From Bacillota bacterium (GTDB lineage Bacteria; Bacillota; SHA-98; UBA4971), in assembly GCA_024653485.1 (NCBI GenBank), contig JANLFY010000015.1, positions 1-58,017 of the forward strand: a stretch of 58,017 bases of DNA, in the 5' to 3' direction. Positions 52,374 through 58,017 of the stretch are shown piece by piece (positions within the stretch are counted from its first letter, which is position 1; every line of letters starts with the position of its first letter). Position numbers and translations under genes: made by a program. The notes beneath the pieces are model-generated. The model was not told where the DNA came from, made no database searches, and saw nothing but the letters and a program-made list of their open reading frames with translations.

Positions 52374-52772
52374 GGTAGCGCAGAGCGCGGAGCGTCGGAC
52401 GCACGTGGTGTCGAAGACTTGCGGTCAGCGAGAGGGGGAGGGTGATGAGCTCTTCCCCTTTTCGACTGTTCCGAGCCGTTCCGCGAAGGTGCGCCGCGAG
52501 GCTGTGCCTAGACGTGGCAACGGGACCGCTCCTAGAGCGGGGACCTAGAAGGAGTTTTCGATGAAGACGAGAACGTCTAGTCATTGAGCGGCGAACGCAT
52601 TCATTCGGCGAACGCCTCGGGCATTCCGTTCCAAGGGTGACGGAGGCGGGCGCGGTCGGGCATTCGGATGGCACAAGGGGCCGATAATGTATTCTGAAGG
52701 GACGGGATGCGGCGCCCGGGCGTGGCGTCGCGTAGGTGAACGCTCACGAGACAAGTCTTTGAGGAGAGGGTG
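52374..52772. other. 399-nt spacer between recA and recX
   Basis: A short hairpin CCGCTC/GAGCGG (52526-52540) without T-run is present, plus one small open frame with a good ribosome-binding site (52445-52564, listed separately). I see no strong promoter. recA and recX may be co-transcribed or separate. Confidence 0.35.
52445..52564 (+). CDS. possible small ORF, 39 codons, between recA and recX
   Basis: An ATG at 52445 follows GAGGGGGAGGG closely. The frame gives 39 residues rich in Arg, Leu and Pro (MSSSPFRLFRAVPRRC...) and ends in TGA. I recognise no family. In a GC-rich genome such frames are frequent, so only the ribosome-binding site speaks for it. Confidence 0.2.
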   Translation: MSSSPFRLFRAVPRRCAARLCLDVATGPLLERGPRRSFR

Positions 52773-53321
52773 ATGGGCGTAGAGGAGGGCTACATCAAGC
52801 ATGGCGGTCCGGCGCATCCGGGCCGGAAGGCGAGGGAGTATGCCCTCAGGCTTCTGGCGATGAGCGACCGAACCGTGAAGGAACTCGAGGAAAGACTTCG
52901 CGCGAAAGGCTTCCCAGAGGAGGTCGTCGTCGAGATCGTCAGGGACATGACGAGGCTTGAGTATCTCGACGATGAGAAGTTGGCGGTAAGGTTCGCGGAG
53001 GGATGCGCGGAGAGGCGGGGGATCGGCCCCATGCGCGTTCGGGCCGAGCTTTCCCGCCGGGGCGTCCCCGACAGCCTCATAGAGCATGCTTTGAGGCTTG
53101 CGTTTGATGCGGACAGAGAAAGCGCGATAGCGCTCGCGTCCGCCAGAACTTGGCTCGAGCGGCACGGTCCGTCATCCGGGGAAGACCTGGGCGCCGCGAA
53201 ACGGAGGCTGTGCGGATTCCTCGTCCGACGCGGGTTCTCATTGGAGGTCGTCGAAAGGGCGCTCCGCGAAGTGCTGGGCTCGCTCGGCGGGCCAGAGGAG
53301 GACTCGACGGCGCTCCGCTGA
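52773..53321 (+). CDS. recX: regulatory protein RecX
   Basis: Modulator that binds RecA filaments and inhibits or controls RecA activity, about 182 residues made of three-helix repeats. Family features are ALRLLAMSDRTVKELEERLRAKGF and YLDDEKLAVRFAEG (about 23-75), followed by RGIGPMRVRAELSRRGV. A GTG at 52770 immediately precedes the ATG; the ribosome-binding site is GAGGAGAGGG. Placement downstream of recA supports the call. Confidence 0.9.
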   Translation: MGVEEGYIKHGGPAHPGRKAREYALRLLAMSDRTVKELEERLRAKGFPEEVVVEIVRDMTRLEYLDDEKLAVRFAEGCAERRGIGPMRVRAELSRRGVPDSLIEHALRLAFDADRESAIALASARTWLERHGPSSGEDLGAAKRRLCGFLVRRGFSLEVVERALREVLGSLGGPEEDSTALR

Positions 53322-53416
53322 CCCAGTGGCTCGTTGAGACAGGCGCTCTGCCGCCAGCTCGAACGGGCGCCGCCGCCTGCCTTTGTGCCCGCTTGATTCG
53401 GCGCTTGGCGATTGCC

Positions 53417-53445
53417 TTGACACCGCCAGGCGGAAAAGGTACAAT
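53417..53445 (+). promoter_or_regulatory. strong SigA-type promoter of rny
   Basis: TTGACA (53417-53422), exactly 17 nt, then TACAAT (53440-53445): a perfect -35 and a 5/6 -10 box. Transcription should start near 53452. The leader of about 120 nt contains a hairpin GCCGGAG/CTCCGGC (53466-53485) and a terminator-like stem (53528-53550) before the rny ribosome-binding site. Confidence 0.8.
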
Positions 53446-53527
53446 AAGCGTGAATTCCGGTTCCGGCCGGAGAAGACGCTCCGGCACTAGACTTCATGAC
53501 GACATATAACGTGTCTTCCATCTAGTG

Positions 53528-53550
53528 GCCGAGTTCATGCTCGGCTTTGT
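53528..53550 (+). terminator. terminator-like stem in the rny leader
   Basis: GCCGAG (53528-53533) pairs with CTCGGC (53540-53545) and is followed by TTTGTT. It lies between the strong promoter and the GGGAGGTGA ribosome-binding site of rny (53559-53567). It could act as an attenuator or as a processing site; RNase Y acting on its own leader is speculation. Confidence 0.5.
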
Positions 53551-53574
53551 TCATGAGAGGGAGGTGAATTCGGT

Positions 53575-55110
53575 ATTATCGGAGTCATAGTAGCAGTCGT
53601 CGTTTCAGTCCTGGTTGGGGCCGCTCTCGGGTATCTGGCCAGGAAAACCTTGGCGGAGGCCAAGATCGAGTCAGCGGAGCTCGCGGCAAAGAGGATCGTC
53701 GAGGAGGCTGAGAAAGAGGCCGAGGCTGCCAAGAGAGAGATTCTCTTGGAGGCGAAGGAGGAGACGCACCGACTCCGCACCGAGATCGAGCAGGAAGAAC
53801 GGACCCGAAGGGCCGAGCTACAGAGAACAGAAAGGCGGCTTCTTCAAAAGGAGGAGAGCCTCGACAGGAAACTGGAGGTGCTCGAGCGCAAAGAGGAGTC
53901 CATCTCGAGGAAGGAGCGGGAACTCGAAGCGGCCAAAGAGGAGCTCGCGAAGCTGCATGCGGAGCAAAGGGCAGAGCTCCAGCGGATATCAGGGTTGTCT
54001 TCCGAGGAAGCGAAAGCGCTCCTTCTGAGGGATATCGAGAACGAGATCCGGCACGAAGCCGCAGTCATGATAAGAGACATAGAGACCCAGGCTAAGGAGG
54101 AAGCAGACAGGCGTGCCAGGGAGATAGTGGCGGCCGCGATCCAGAGGTGTGCAGCGGATCATGTGGCCGAGACGAGCGTATCGGTGGTATCTCTTCCCAA
54201 CGACGAGATGAAGGGCAGGATCATCGGACGGGAAGGCCGAAACATCAGGGCTCTCGAAACGCTGACGGGAATAGACCTCATCATAGATGACACGCCCGAG
54301 GCTGTCATCCTGTCAGGGTTCGATCCCGTGCGACGCGAGATAGCCAAGGTAGCCTTGGAGAAGCTCATCTCCGACGGGCGGATTCATCCGGCGCGAATCG
54401 AGGAGATGGTAGAGAAAGCCCAGAAGGAAGTGGAGGCTGTCATAAAAGAGGAAGGAGAAAGCGCCGCCATCGAAGCGGGCGTGCACGGTCTCCATCCGGA
54501 ACTCATACGTCTCTTGGGGAGGCTGAAATTCAGGTCGAGCTTCGGGCAGAACGTCCTCAAGCACTCTCTCGAGGTCGCCCACCTGGCGGCAGGCATGGCT
54601 GCTGAGCTCGGTGCGAACATTGCGGTGGCGAAGCGGGCGGGCTTGCTCCATGACATCGGTAAGGCGGTCGACCATGAGGTGGAAGGCCCACACGTCCAGA
54701 TAGGCGTGGATCTCGCTCGCAAGTACAGGGAGTCTCAGGAGGTCATCCATGCCATTGCCACTCACCACGGAGACGAGGAGCCGAGAACCATCGAGGCTGT
54801 CTTGGTTCAGGCCGCGGACGCGGTGTCGGCGGCTCGGCCCGGTGCTAGGCGCGAGACGTTGGAGGCCTACATCAAACGCCTGACGAAGCTCGAAGAGGTC
54901 GCCGACTCCTTTGACGGTGTGGAAAAGGCTTTTGCGATCCAAGCCGGTCGCGAGATCAGGATAATGGTGAAGCCCGAGAAGATAGATGACCTGGCTGCGG
55001 TGAGGCTTGCAAGGGACATAGTGAAGAGGATCGAAGAGGAGCTCGAGTATCCGGGTCAGATCAAGGTCACCGTCATCCGGGAGACACGAGTGGTCGATTA
55101 TGCGAAGTGA
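53575..55110 (+). CDS. rny: ribonuclease Y, apparently starting at an AUU codon
   Basis: Membrane-anchored endoribonuclease that initiates mRNA decay in Bacillota, 511 residues. An N-terminal helix (about 1-22, [20 protein letters not shown]) leads into [14 protein letters not shown] long coiled coil (about 30-190), a KH domain ([23 protein letters not shown]) and an HD domain ([22 protein letters not shown]) follow. The C-terminus [10 protein letters not shown] matches the family. In frame, no ATG, GTG or TTG exists between the stop at 53554-53556 and TTG 53650. TTG 53650 would delete the membrane helix. ATT 53575 lies 10 nt after GGAGG (53560-53564) and is the best start. A sequence error in this leader is the main alternative. 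Confidence 0.9.
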   Translation: MIGVIVAVVVSVLVGAALGYLARKTLAEAKIESAELAAKRIVEEAEKEAEAAKREILLEAKEETHRLRTEIEQEERTRRAELQRTERRLLQKEESLDRKLEVLERKEESISRKERELEAAKEELAKLHAEQRAELQRISGLSSEEAKALLLRDIENEIRHEAAVMIRDIETQAKEEADRRAREIVAAAIQRCAADHVAETSVSVVSLPNDEMKGRIIGREGRNIRALETLTGIDLIIDDTPEAVILSGFDPVRREIAKVALEKLISDGRIHPARIEEMVEKAQKEVEAVIKEEGESAAIEAGVHGLHPELIRLLGRLKFRSSFGQNVLKHSLEVAHLAAGMAAELGANIAVAKRAGLLHDIGKAVDHEVEGPHVQIGVDLARKYRESQEVIHAIATHHGDEEPRTIEAVLVQAADAVSAARPGARRETLEAYIKRLTKLEEVADSFDGVEKAFAIQAGREIRIMVKPEKIDDLAAVRLARDIVKRIEEELEYPGQIKVTVIRETRVVDYAK

Positions 55111-55137
55111 TGGGCAGGTCTCAGGTCTGAGGATGGA

Positions 55138-55164
55138 GGCAGGGTGGCAGCGTCTCACCCTGCC
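55138..55164 (+). terminator. hairpin after rny
   Basis: GGCAGGGTG (55138-55146) and CACCCTGCC (55156-55164) form a perfect 9-bp stem with a 9-nt loop. ATATCCTTCTG follows, so the T-tract is weak. It may terminate rny transcripts partly. Confidence 0.5.
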
Positions 55165-55237
55165 ATATCCTTCTGAAAGAGCGTCAAGCAGGAGTCTGGC
55201 TGAATGCAGAGAATCCTGTTGTAGGTGTTGAGGGAAG

Positions 55238-55816
55238 GTGGTCAAAGTGGCAGGGCGTGTTGGCGAGTCTCGCGGGGTGGACGACAGCACCGCGAACAGC
55301 GTCAGCCTTCTCATCTCCATACTCGTGCGGTACCCAGAGATCGCTACGGTGAACTTCGTCCCCCAGGGAAAGGTGCTGAAGTTCACGTTCATGGCGTCGA
55401 CACCGCTTTCGGATGATGTGTGGAAGGCCTTCCACGACGGCCTGCGCGAAAGCGTGCAAGGATACGCGGCGCTCGTCCACGGCATGTCTCCCATGCTGCA
55501 AGTGGTGCGGCGAGACTACGAGGGAGTATCGCTGATCGAAATCTCCAGGGACGCTGCCACTCTGACCCAGGAGGAGATATCGCTCATAATCGAGTTCGCC
55601 AGGGAACAGCTGGGACCCTCGCTCGTGACCGAGGGTGTGGCCGATGAGGCGGCCTTCGACGGAGATCTGGTGTTCCAGGACGAGATGATCGAGAATATGC
55701 TCGAAGATCTCAAGGAGACCATACAACACAGGAAGCTCATCGGTTTCCGCGACGACGGGCGCGTGTTGGTCTTCAACAAACAAGCTGAGAAGCGGAGCGA
55801 GCGCACCAGATCATGA
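55238..55816 (+). CDS. conserved-context protein of unknown function between rny and ymdB
   Basis: I do not recognise the family. The protein has 192 residues, no signal peptide or membrane helix, and is probably cytoplasmic. It looks alpha/beta: VNFVPQGKVLKFTFMAS, then VVRRDYEGVSLIEISRDAATLTQEEISLIIEFAREQLG, then an acidic helix and a basic C-terminus. Start is GTG 55238 or GTG 55247, both behind GAGGGAAGG. It overlaps ymdB in ATGA, so co-translation is likely. A role in RNA turnover or developmental control would fit the neighbours, but nothing in the sequence proves this. Confidence 0.7.
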   Translation: MVKVAGRVGESRGVDDSTANSVSLLISILVRYPEIATVNFVPQGKVLKFTFMASTPLSDDVWKAFHDGLRESVQGYAALVHGMSPMLQVVRRDYEGVSLIEISRDAATLTQEEISLIIEFAREQLGPSLVTEGVADEAAFDGDLVFQDEMIENMLEDLKETIQHRKLIGFRDDGRVLVFNKQAEKRSERTRS

Positions 55817-56604
55817 TGCTGCGAATTCTCTTCATCGGCGATATCGTGGGAAAGCCGGGACGAAGGGCGTGCCAGACCCTGCTCCCGGAGATTGTCCAGC
55901 GGCTGCGGGCGGACGCGGTGATCGCCAACGGAGAGAATGCGGCCGGGGGATTCGGCCTGACGGCCGACACGTCAAAGGAGATTCTAGGCTGCGGCGTTCA
56001 CGTCATCACCACCGGCAACCATGTGTGGAACAAGAGAGAATTCTATCAGGTCCTGGCCGCGAGCGAGCGCGTGCTTCGACCGGCCAACTATCCCCCAGGT
56101 GCCCCGGGGAGGGGCGCGGCGGTATTTCAGGTCGCCGGGGGAGTGCGCCTGTGTGTCGTGAATCTTGCTGGCCGGGTCTTCATGGCGCCCGTGGACTGTC
56201 CGTTCCGGACGGTTGACAGAATTCTGGAGGAGCTGTCACCAAGCTGCGACCTCTTCGTCGTGGACTTCCACGCCGAGGCAACCTCCGAAAAGGTCGCGCT
56301 GGGCTGGTATCTTGACGGCCGTGTCGCGAGCGTAGTCGGCACCCACACACACGTCCAGACAGCCGACGAAAGGATCCTGCCAGGCGGAACCGCGTACATC
56401 ACGGATCTCGGCATGACGGGGCCCGTTGACTCGGTCATCGGAGTGCGAACGGACATAATCGTCCAGCGGTTTCTGTCCGGGCTGCCCGCGAAGTTCGAAA
56501 CAGCGTCTGGTCGGGCGCAGGTTTCCGGGGCTCTTGTGACTGTTGACACGGGGACAGGGAAGGCAAAGGATATCGAACGAGTGCTCGTAGCGGAAAACGA
56601 ATAG
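55813..56604 (+). CDS. ymdB: YmdB-family metallophosphoesterase (2',3'-cyclic nucleotide phosphodiesterase)
   Basis: Cytoplasmic metallophosphoesterase of 263 residues; in Bacillus YmdB acts on 2',3'-cyclic nucleotides and affects biofilm and motility decisions. Motifs ILFIGDIVGKPG, ANGENAAGGFG, TTGNHVWNKRE, VDFHAEATSEK and GTHTHVQTADE supply all metal ligands. Length and motif order are those of the TIGR00282 group. The ATG overlaps the upstream stop. A strong terminator follows. Confidence 0.94.
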   Translation: MMLRILFIGDIVGKPGRRACQTLLPEIVQRLRADAVIANGENAAGGFGLTADTSKEILGCGVHVITTGNHVWNKREFYQVLAASERVLRPANYPPGAPGRGAAVFQVAGGVRLCVVNLAGRVFMAPVDCPFRTVDRILEELSPSCDLFVVDFHAEATSEKVALGWYLDGRVASVVGTHTHVQTADERILPGGTAYITDLGMTGPVDSVIGVRTDIIVQRFLSGLPAKFETASGRAQVSGALVTVDTGTGKAKDIERVLVAENE

Positions 56605-56615
56605 CCTCGAAGGGC

Positions 56616-56650
56616 AGCTGGGCCGCGCGCATGCGCGGCCCAGCTTTTTT
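56616..56650 (+). terminator. intrinsic terminator after ymdB
   Basis: AGCTGGGCCGCGC (56616-56628) pairs perfectly over 13 bp with GCGCGGCCCAGCT (56633-56645) around a 4-nt loop and is followed by TTTTT. It is 11 nt after the ymdB stop and is the clearest terminator in the window. Confidence 0.92.
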
Positions 56651-56746
56651 CAGGATCTGAATATGCGGTTAGCAGGATTTTGGGTACGAGCATATAACTA
56701 TGAAGATGGCAGCAGGTAGTCCCCACCATGTTAGGAGGAATTATAC

Positions 56747-57007
56747 ATGGAGGTTCTCAAGGTGTCCTCAAAGTCGAATCCTAATTCGGTTGCGGGTGCC
56801 CTGGCAGGCGTGCTGAGAGAGCGCGGTTTCGCCGAAGTTCAGGCAATAGGGGCAGCGGCGCTCAACCAAGCGGTGAAGGCCGTCGCCATAGCGAGGGGCT
56901 TCGTGGCGCCGAGCGGCATGGACCTCGTCATGATACCCGCTTTCGCCGATGTCGAGATCGACGGAGAGGAGCGCACCGCGATTAAGCTTATAGTACAGCC
57001 CAGGTAA
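56747..57007 (+). CDS. spoVS: stage V sporulation protein S (SpoVS)
   Basis: Small nucleic-acid-binding-like protein of 86 residues, required for spore coat and core completion in Bacillus. Homologues also occur in some non-sporulating bacteria. The whole length matches: MEVLKVSSKSNPNSVAGALAG, then AIGAAALNQAVKAVAIARG and a C-terminal KLIVQPR. ATG 56747 follows AGGAGGA at ideal distance. It is independently transcribed, since a terminator precedes it; a weak TTAGCA-18 nt-TATAAC promoter lies at 56669-56698. Its presence suggests, but does not prove, spore formation. Confidence 0.95.
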   Translation: MEVLKVSSKSNPNSVAGALAGVLRERGFAEVQAIGAAALNQAVKAVAIARGFVAPSGMDLVMIPAFADVEIDGEERTAIKLIVQPR

Positions 57008-57086
57008 GGGGCAACCGCGGCGCCGCCATGGCTCACGAGTCGGGGACGCGTTCATGGGCGCGGCTGCTAGAAGCGGGTTTAATTAC

Positions 57087-57170
57087 ATGAAGGTATTGAC
57101 CTCGAGTGGTCGAACTTTCTTTGCGACAGGTGAGGAGGTGAAGAACGGAATAGAGGTGTCGCGCAAGTGA
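57087..57170 (+). CDS. possible 27-residue leader peptide coupled to the acetyltransferase gene
   Basis: ATG 57087 opens a frame of 27 codons (MKVLTSSGRTFFATGEEVKN...) whose TGA overlaps the GTG of the next gene as GTGA. The ribosome-binding site is weak (AGAAGCGGG). Such overlap is typical of translational coupling. It may be a leader peptide, a gene remnant or chance. Confidence 0.3.
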   Translation: MKVLTSSGRTFFATGEEVKNGIEVSRK

Positions 57171-57709
57171 TCGAGGGAGCTAAGACGGTGCTTCGCCCGC
57201 TGGGCGAGAAGGACCTTGAGATTGTCTGCGGATGGGACTCGGACTACTATGTTGCAGCAGTACCTGGACCGAGAGACGACCGGCACCTCGATGAACGAAG
57301 GGATTACGAGAAGATCCTCCGATCCCGGACGGCAAAGGTGTTCGCCATCGAGACCCGCGACGGCTCGCTCATTGGCGAAATAGGACTAGTGGAGATAAGC
57401 TGGCGCAAGCGCGAGGCTGAGCTCGTCGTGAGAATCGGTGACCACCGATACAGAGGCAAGGGTTTCGGACAAGATGCAATCAGGTGCATGCTTGAGCATG
57501 CCTTTGCCCACACCAAGCTGGACCGGGTCTATCTGAGAGTGTTCAGCGAGAACGTCCCTGCCGTCAGGTGTTTTCTGAAGTGCGGCTTCCGGAAGCAGTG
57601 GGCGACGACCAGGAGACTCGAGGCGGGGGGGCCCGCGCGGAAGGTCATCCTGATGACCGTTGAGCGAGACGACTTCTTGCGAAGCATCCGGAGCCGAGCG
57701 GCGTCGTAG
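57167..57709 (+). CDS. GNAT-family N-acetyltransferase
   Basis: Acetyl-CoA-dependent transferase of 180 residues, RimJ/RimL-like. The acetyl-CoA loop (RYRGKGFGQDAIRCMLEHAF, about 104-123) and the C-terminal NVPAVRCFLKCGFRK are clear. Substrate unknown: ribosomal protein, antibiotic or small amine are possible. GTG 57167 has AGAGGTG about 8 nt upstream. The gene follows spoVS on the same strand and is followed by a terminator. Confidence 0.88.
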   Translation: MIEGAKTVLRPLGEKDLEIVCGWDSDYYVAAVPGPRDDRHLDERRDYEKILRSRTAKVFAIETRDGSLIGEIGLVEISWRKREAELVVRIGDHRYRGKGFGQDAIRCMLEHAFAHTKLDRVYLRVFSENVPAVRCFLKCGFRKQWATTRRLEAGGPARKVILMTVERDDFLRSIRSRAAS

Positions 57710-57788
57710 GTTGCTTGCGTGAGTCGAGAGAAGCCTGCTCCGTCTGGGCAGGATGAATGCGACCACGATCTGCAGATGAGAGTTGTTG

Positions 57789-57820
57789 CGGCCCTGGCAT
57801 CACGTGCCGGGGCCGTTTCC
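57789..57820 (+). terminator. intrinsic terminator after the acetyltransferase
   Basis: CGGCCCTGGCA pairs with TGCCGGGGCCG (11 bp with one T-G wobble) around a 5-nt loop, followed by TTTCC. It lies 80 nt after the stop codon. Confidence 0.75.
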
Positions 57821-58017
57821 TCGCCTGGGACAGCATGCCTGCACGTGACCCTGCCTGCACGTGACCCCCAATTTCGGTGTCAGCCGTTCCGCGCTGCGAT
57901 TGAGCGCCGCCTTCACGGTAGGCTGCGTCGTACCGCCGTCCCACTTGGCGCCGACTGGCTATCCCGAGTTCGACAAGGCCTGGGCACACAAAGGGGCTGA
58001 AGTGCAGTAATGACGGG
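57821..58017. other. end of window, no gene recognised
   Basis: Open frames exist (57719-58000) but show no known motif and run through the terminator. A tandem repeat starts the region. A stretch encoding something like APTGYPEFDKAWAHKGAEV near 57945-58001 may be a gene remnant, but I cannot place it. Confidence 0.25.
57836..57867. repeat. perfect 16-bp tandem repeat, possible mobile-element end
   Basis: TGCCTGCACGTGACCC occurs twice without a gap (57836-57851 and 57852-57867), followed by CCCAATTTCGGTGTCAG. Repeats of the type GTGACCCCC...GGTGTCA resemble the multiple terminal repeats of IS21-family elements as I remember them. No transposase is visible before the edge. Confidence 0.4.

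Noticed and set aside
53650-55110. RNase Y starting at TTG 53650
   Set aside because: This start removes the conserved N-terminal membrane helix, which is encoded in frame upstream and follows a strong ribosome-binding site.
1-58017. tRNA, rRNA, CRISPR arrays or intact insertion sequences
   Set aside because: No cloverleaf-like TTCGAATCC arms, no rRNA stretches, no regularly spaced repeats and no transposase genes were recognised on either strand.

Overview
The window reads as a continuous piece of a GC-rich bacterial chromosome (I did not compute the GC value). Gene order points to Bacillota: recA-recX-rny-(unknown)-ymdB-spoVS at the right end, and rlmN-FHA-FHA-PP2C-ftsW/rodA-PBP-PASTA kinase-rsgA-rpe in the middle. 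Several features suggest a two-membrane (diderm) cell: an ExbB-ExbD-TonB set, an SLH/coiled-coil/C-terminal-helix protein with the architecture of Thermotoga Omp-alpha, and two ABC solute-binding proteins without a lipobox cysteine. A Limnochordia-like or other diderm, possibly spore-forming and motile member of Bacillota is my inference. No rRNA, tRNA, CRISPR array or intact insertion sequence was found.

Layout. 1-916 (minus strand) is the 5' part of a methyl-accepting chemotaxis protein with a near-perfect SigD-type promoter. 1458-18451 is a co-directional accessory region for uptake and breakdown of a small organic compound. It holds a LivK-G-F-M-H type ABC importer, a DUF362 protein, a FadR-type GntR regulator, two zinc-type MDR dehydrogenases, a D-2-hydroxyacid dehydrogenase, an HMG-L/LeuA-like acyltransferase, an M24 hydrolase, a tandem nitrilase with a degenerate second active site, and a hydantoinase/dihydropyrimidinase. 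A 16-nt motif shared between the leader of the importer and the hydroxyacid dehydrogenase operon is a candidate operator for the GntR protein. 18744-22697 holds a lipid-kinase homologue, rimO and glutamate dehydrogenase. 23143-27970 is a BMP-type (probably nucleoside) ABC importer. 28200-33807 is the envelope module: exbB, exbD, tonB, a large exported cohesin-like protein and the Omp-alpha-like SLH protein. A convergent histidine phosphatase (minus strand) separates it from corA and the core block.

34631-44979 is a tightly overlapped block for Mg2+ transport, rRNA/tRNA modification, Ser/Thr phospho-signalling with peptidoglycan synthesis, ribosome assembly and the pentose phosphate pathway. 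45116-50882 carries a single-pass anchored unknown protein, an FtsH paralogue with a minimal membrane domain, cinA, a membrane metallophosphoesterase and thpR. 51342-57709 is recA (LexA box and SigA-type promoter upstream), recX, rny (apparently starting at AUU behind a strong promoter and a terminator-like leader), an unknown gene, ymdB, spoVS and a GNAT acetyltransferase.

Many genes overlap their neighbour or begin at GTG, TTG or rarer codons, so starts were chosen mainly from ribosome-binding sites. Positions within proteins are counted by hand and are approximate unless tied to a codon.
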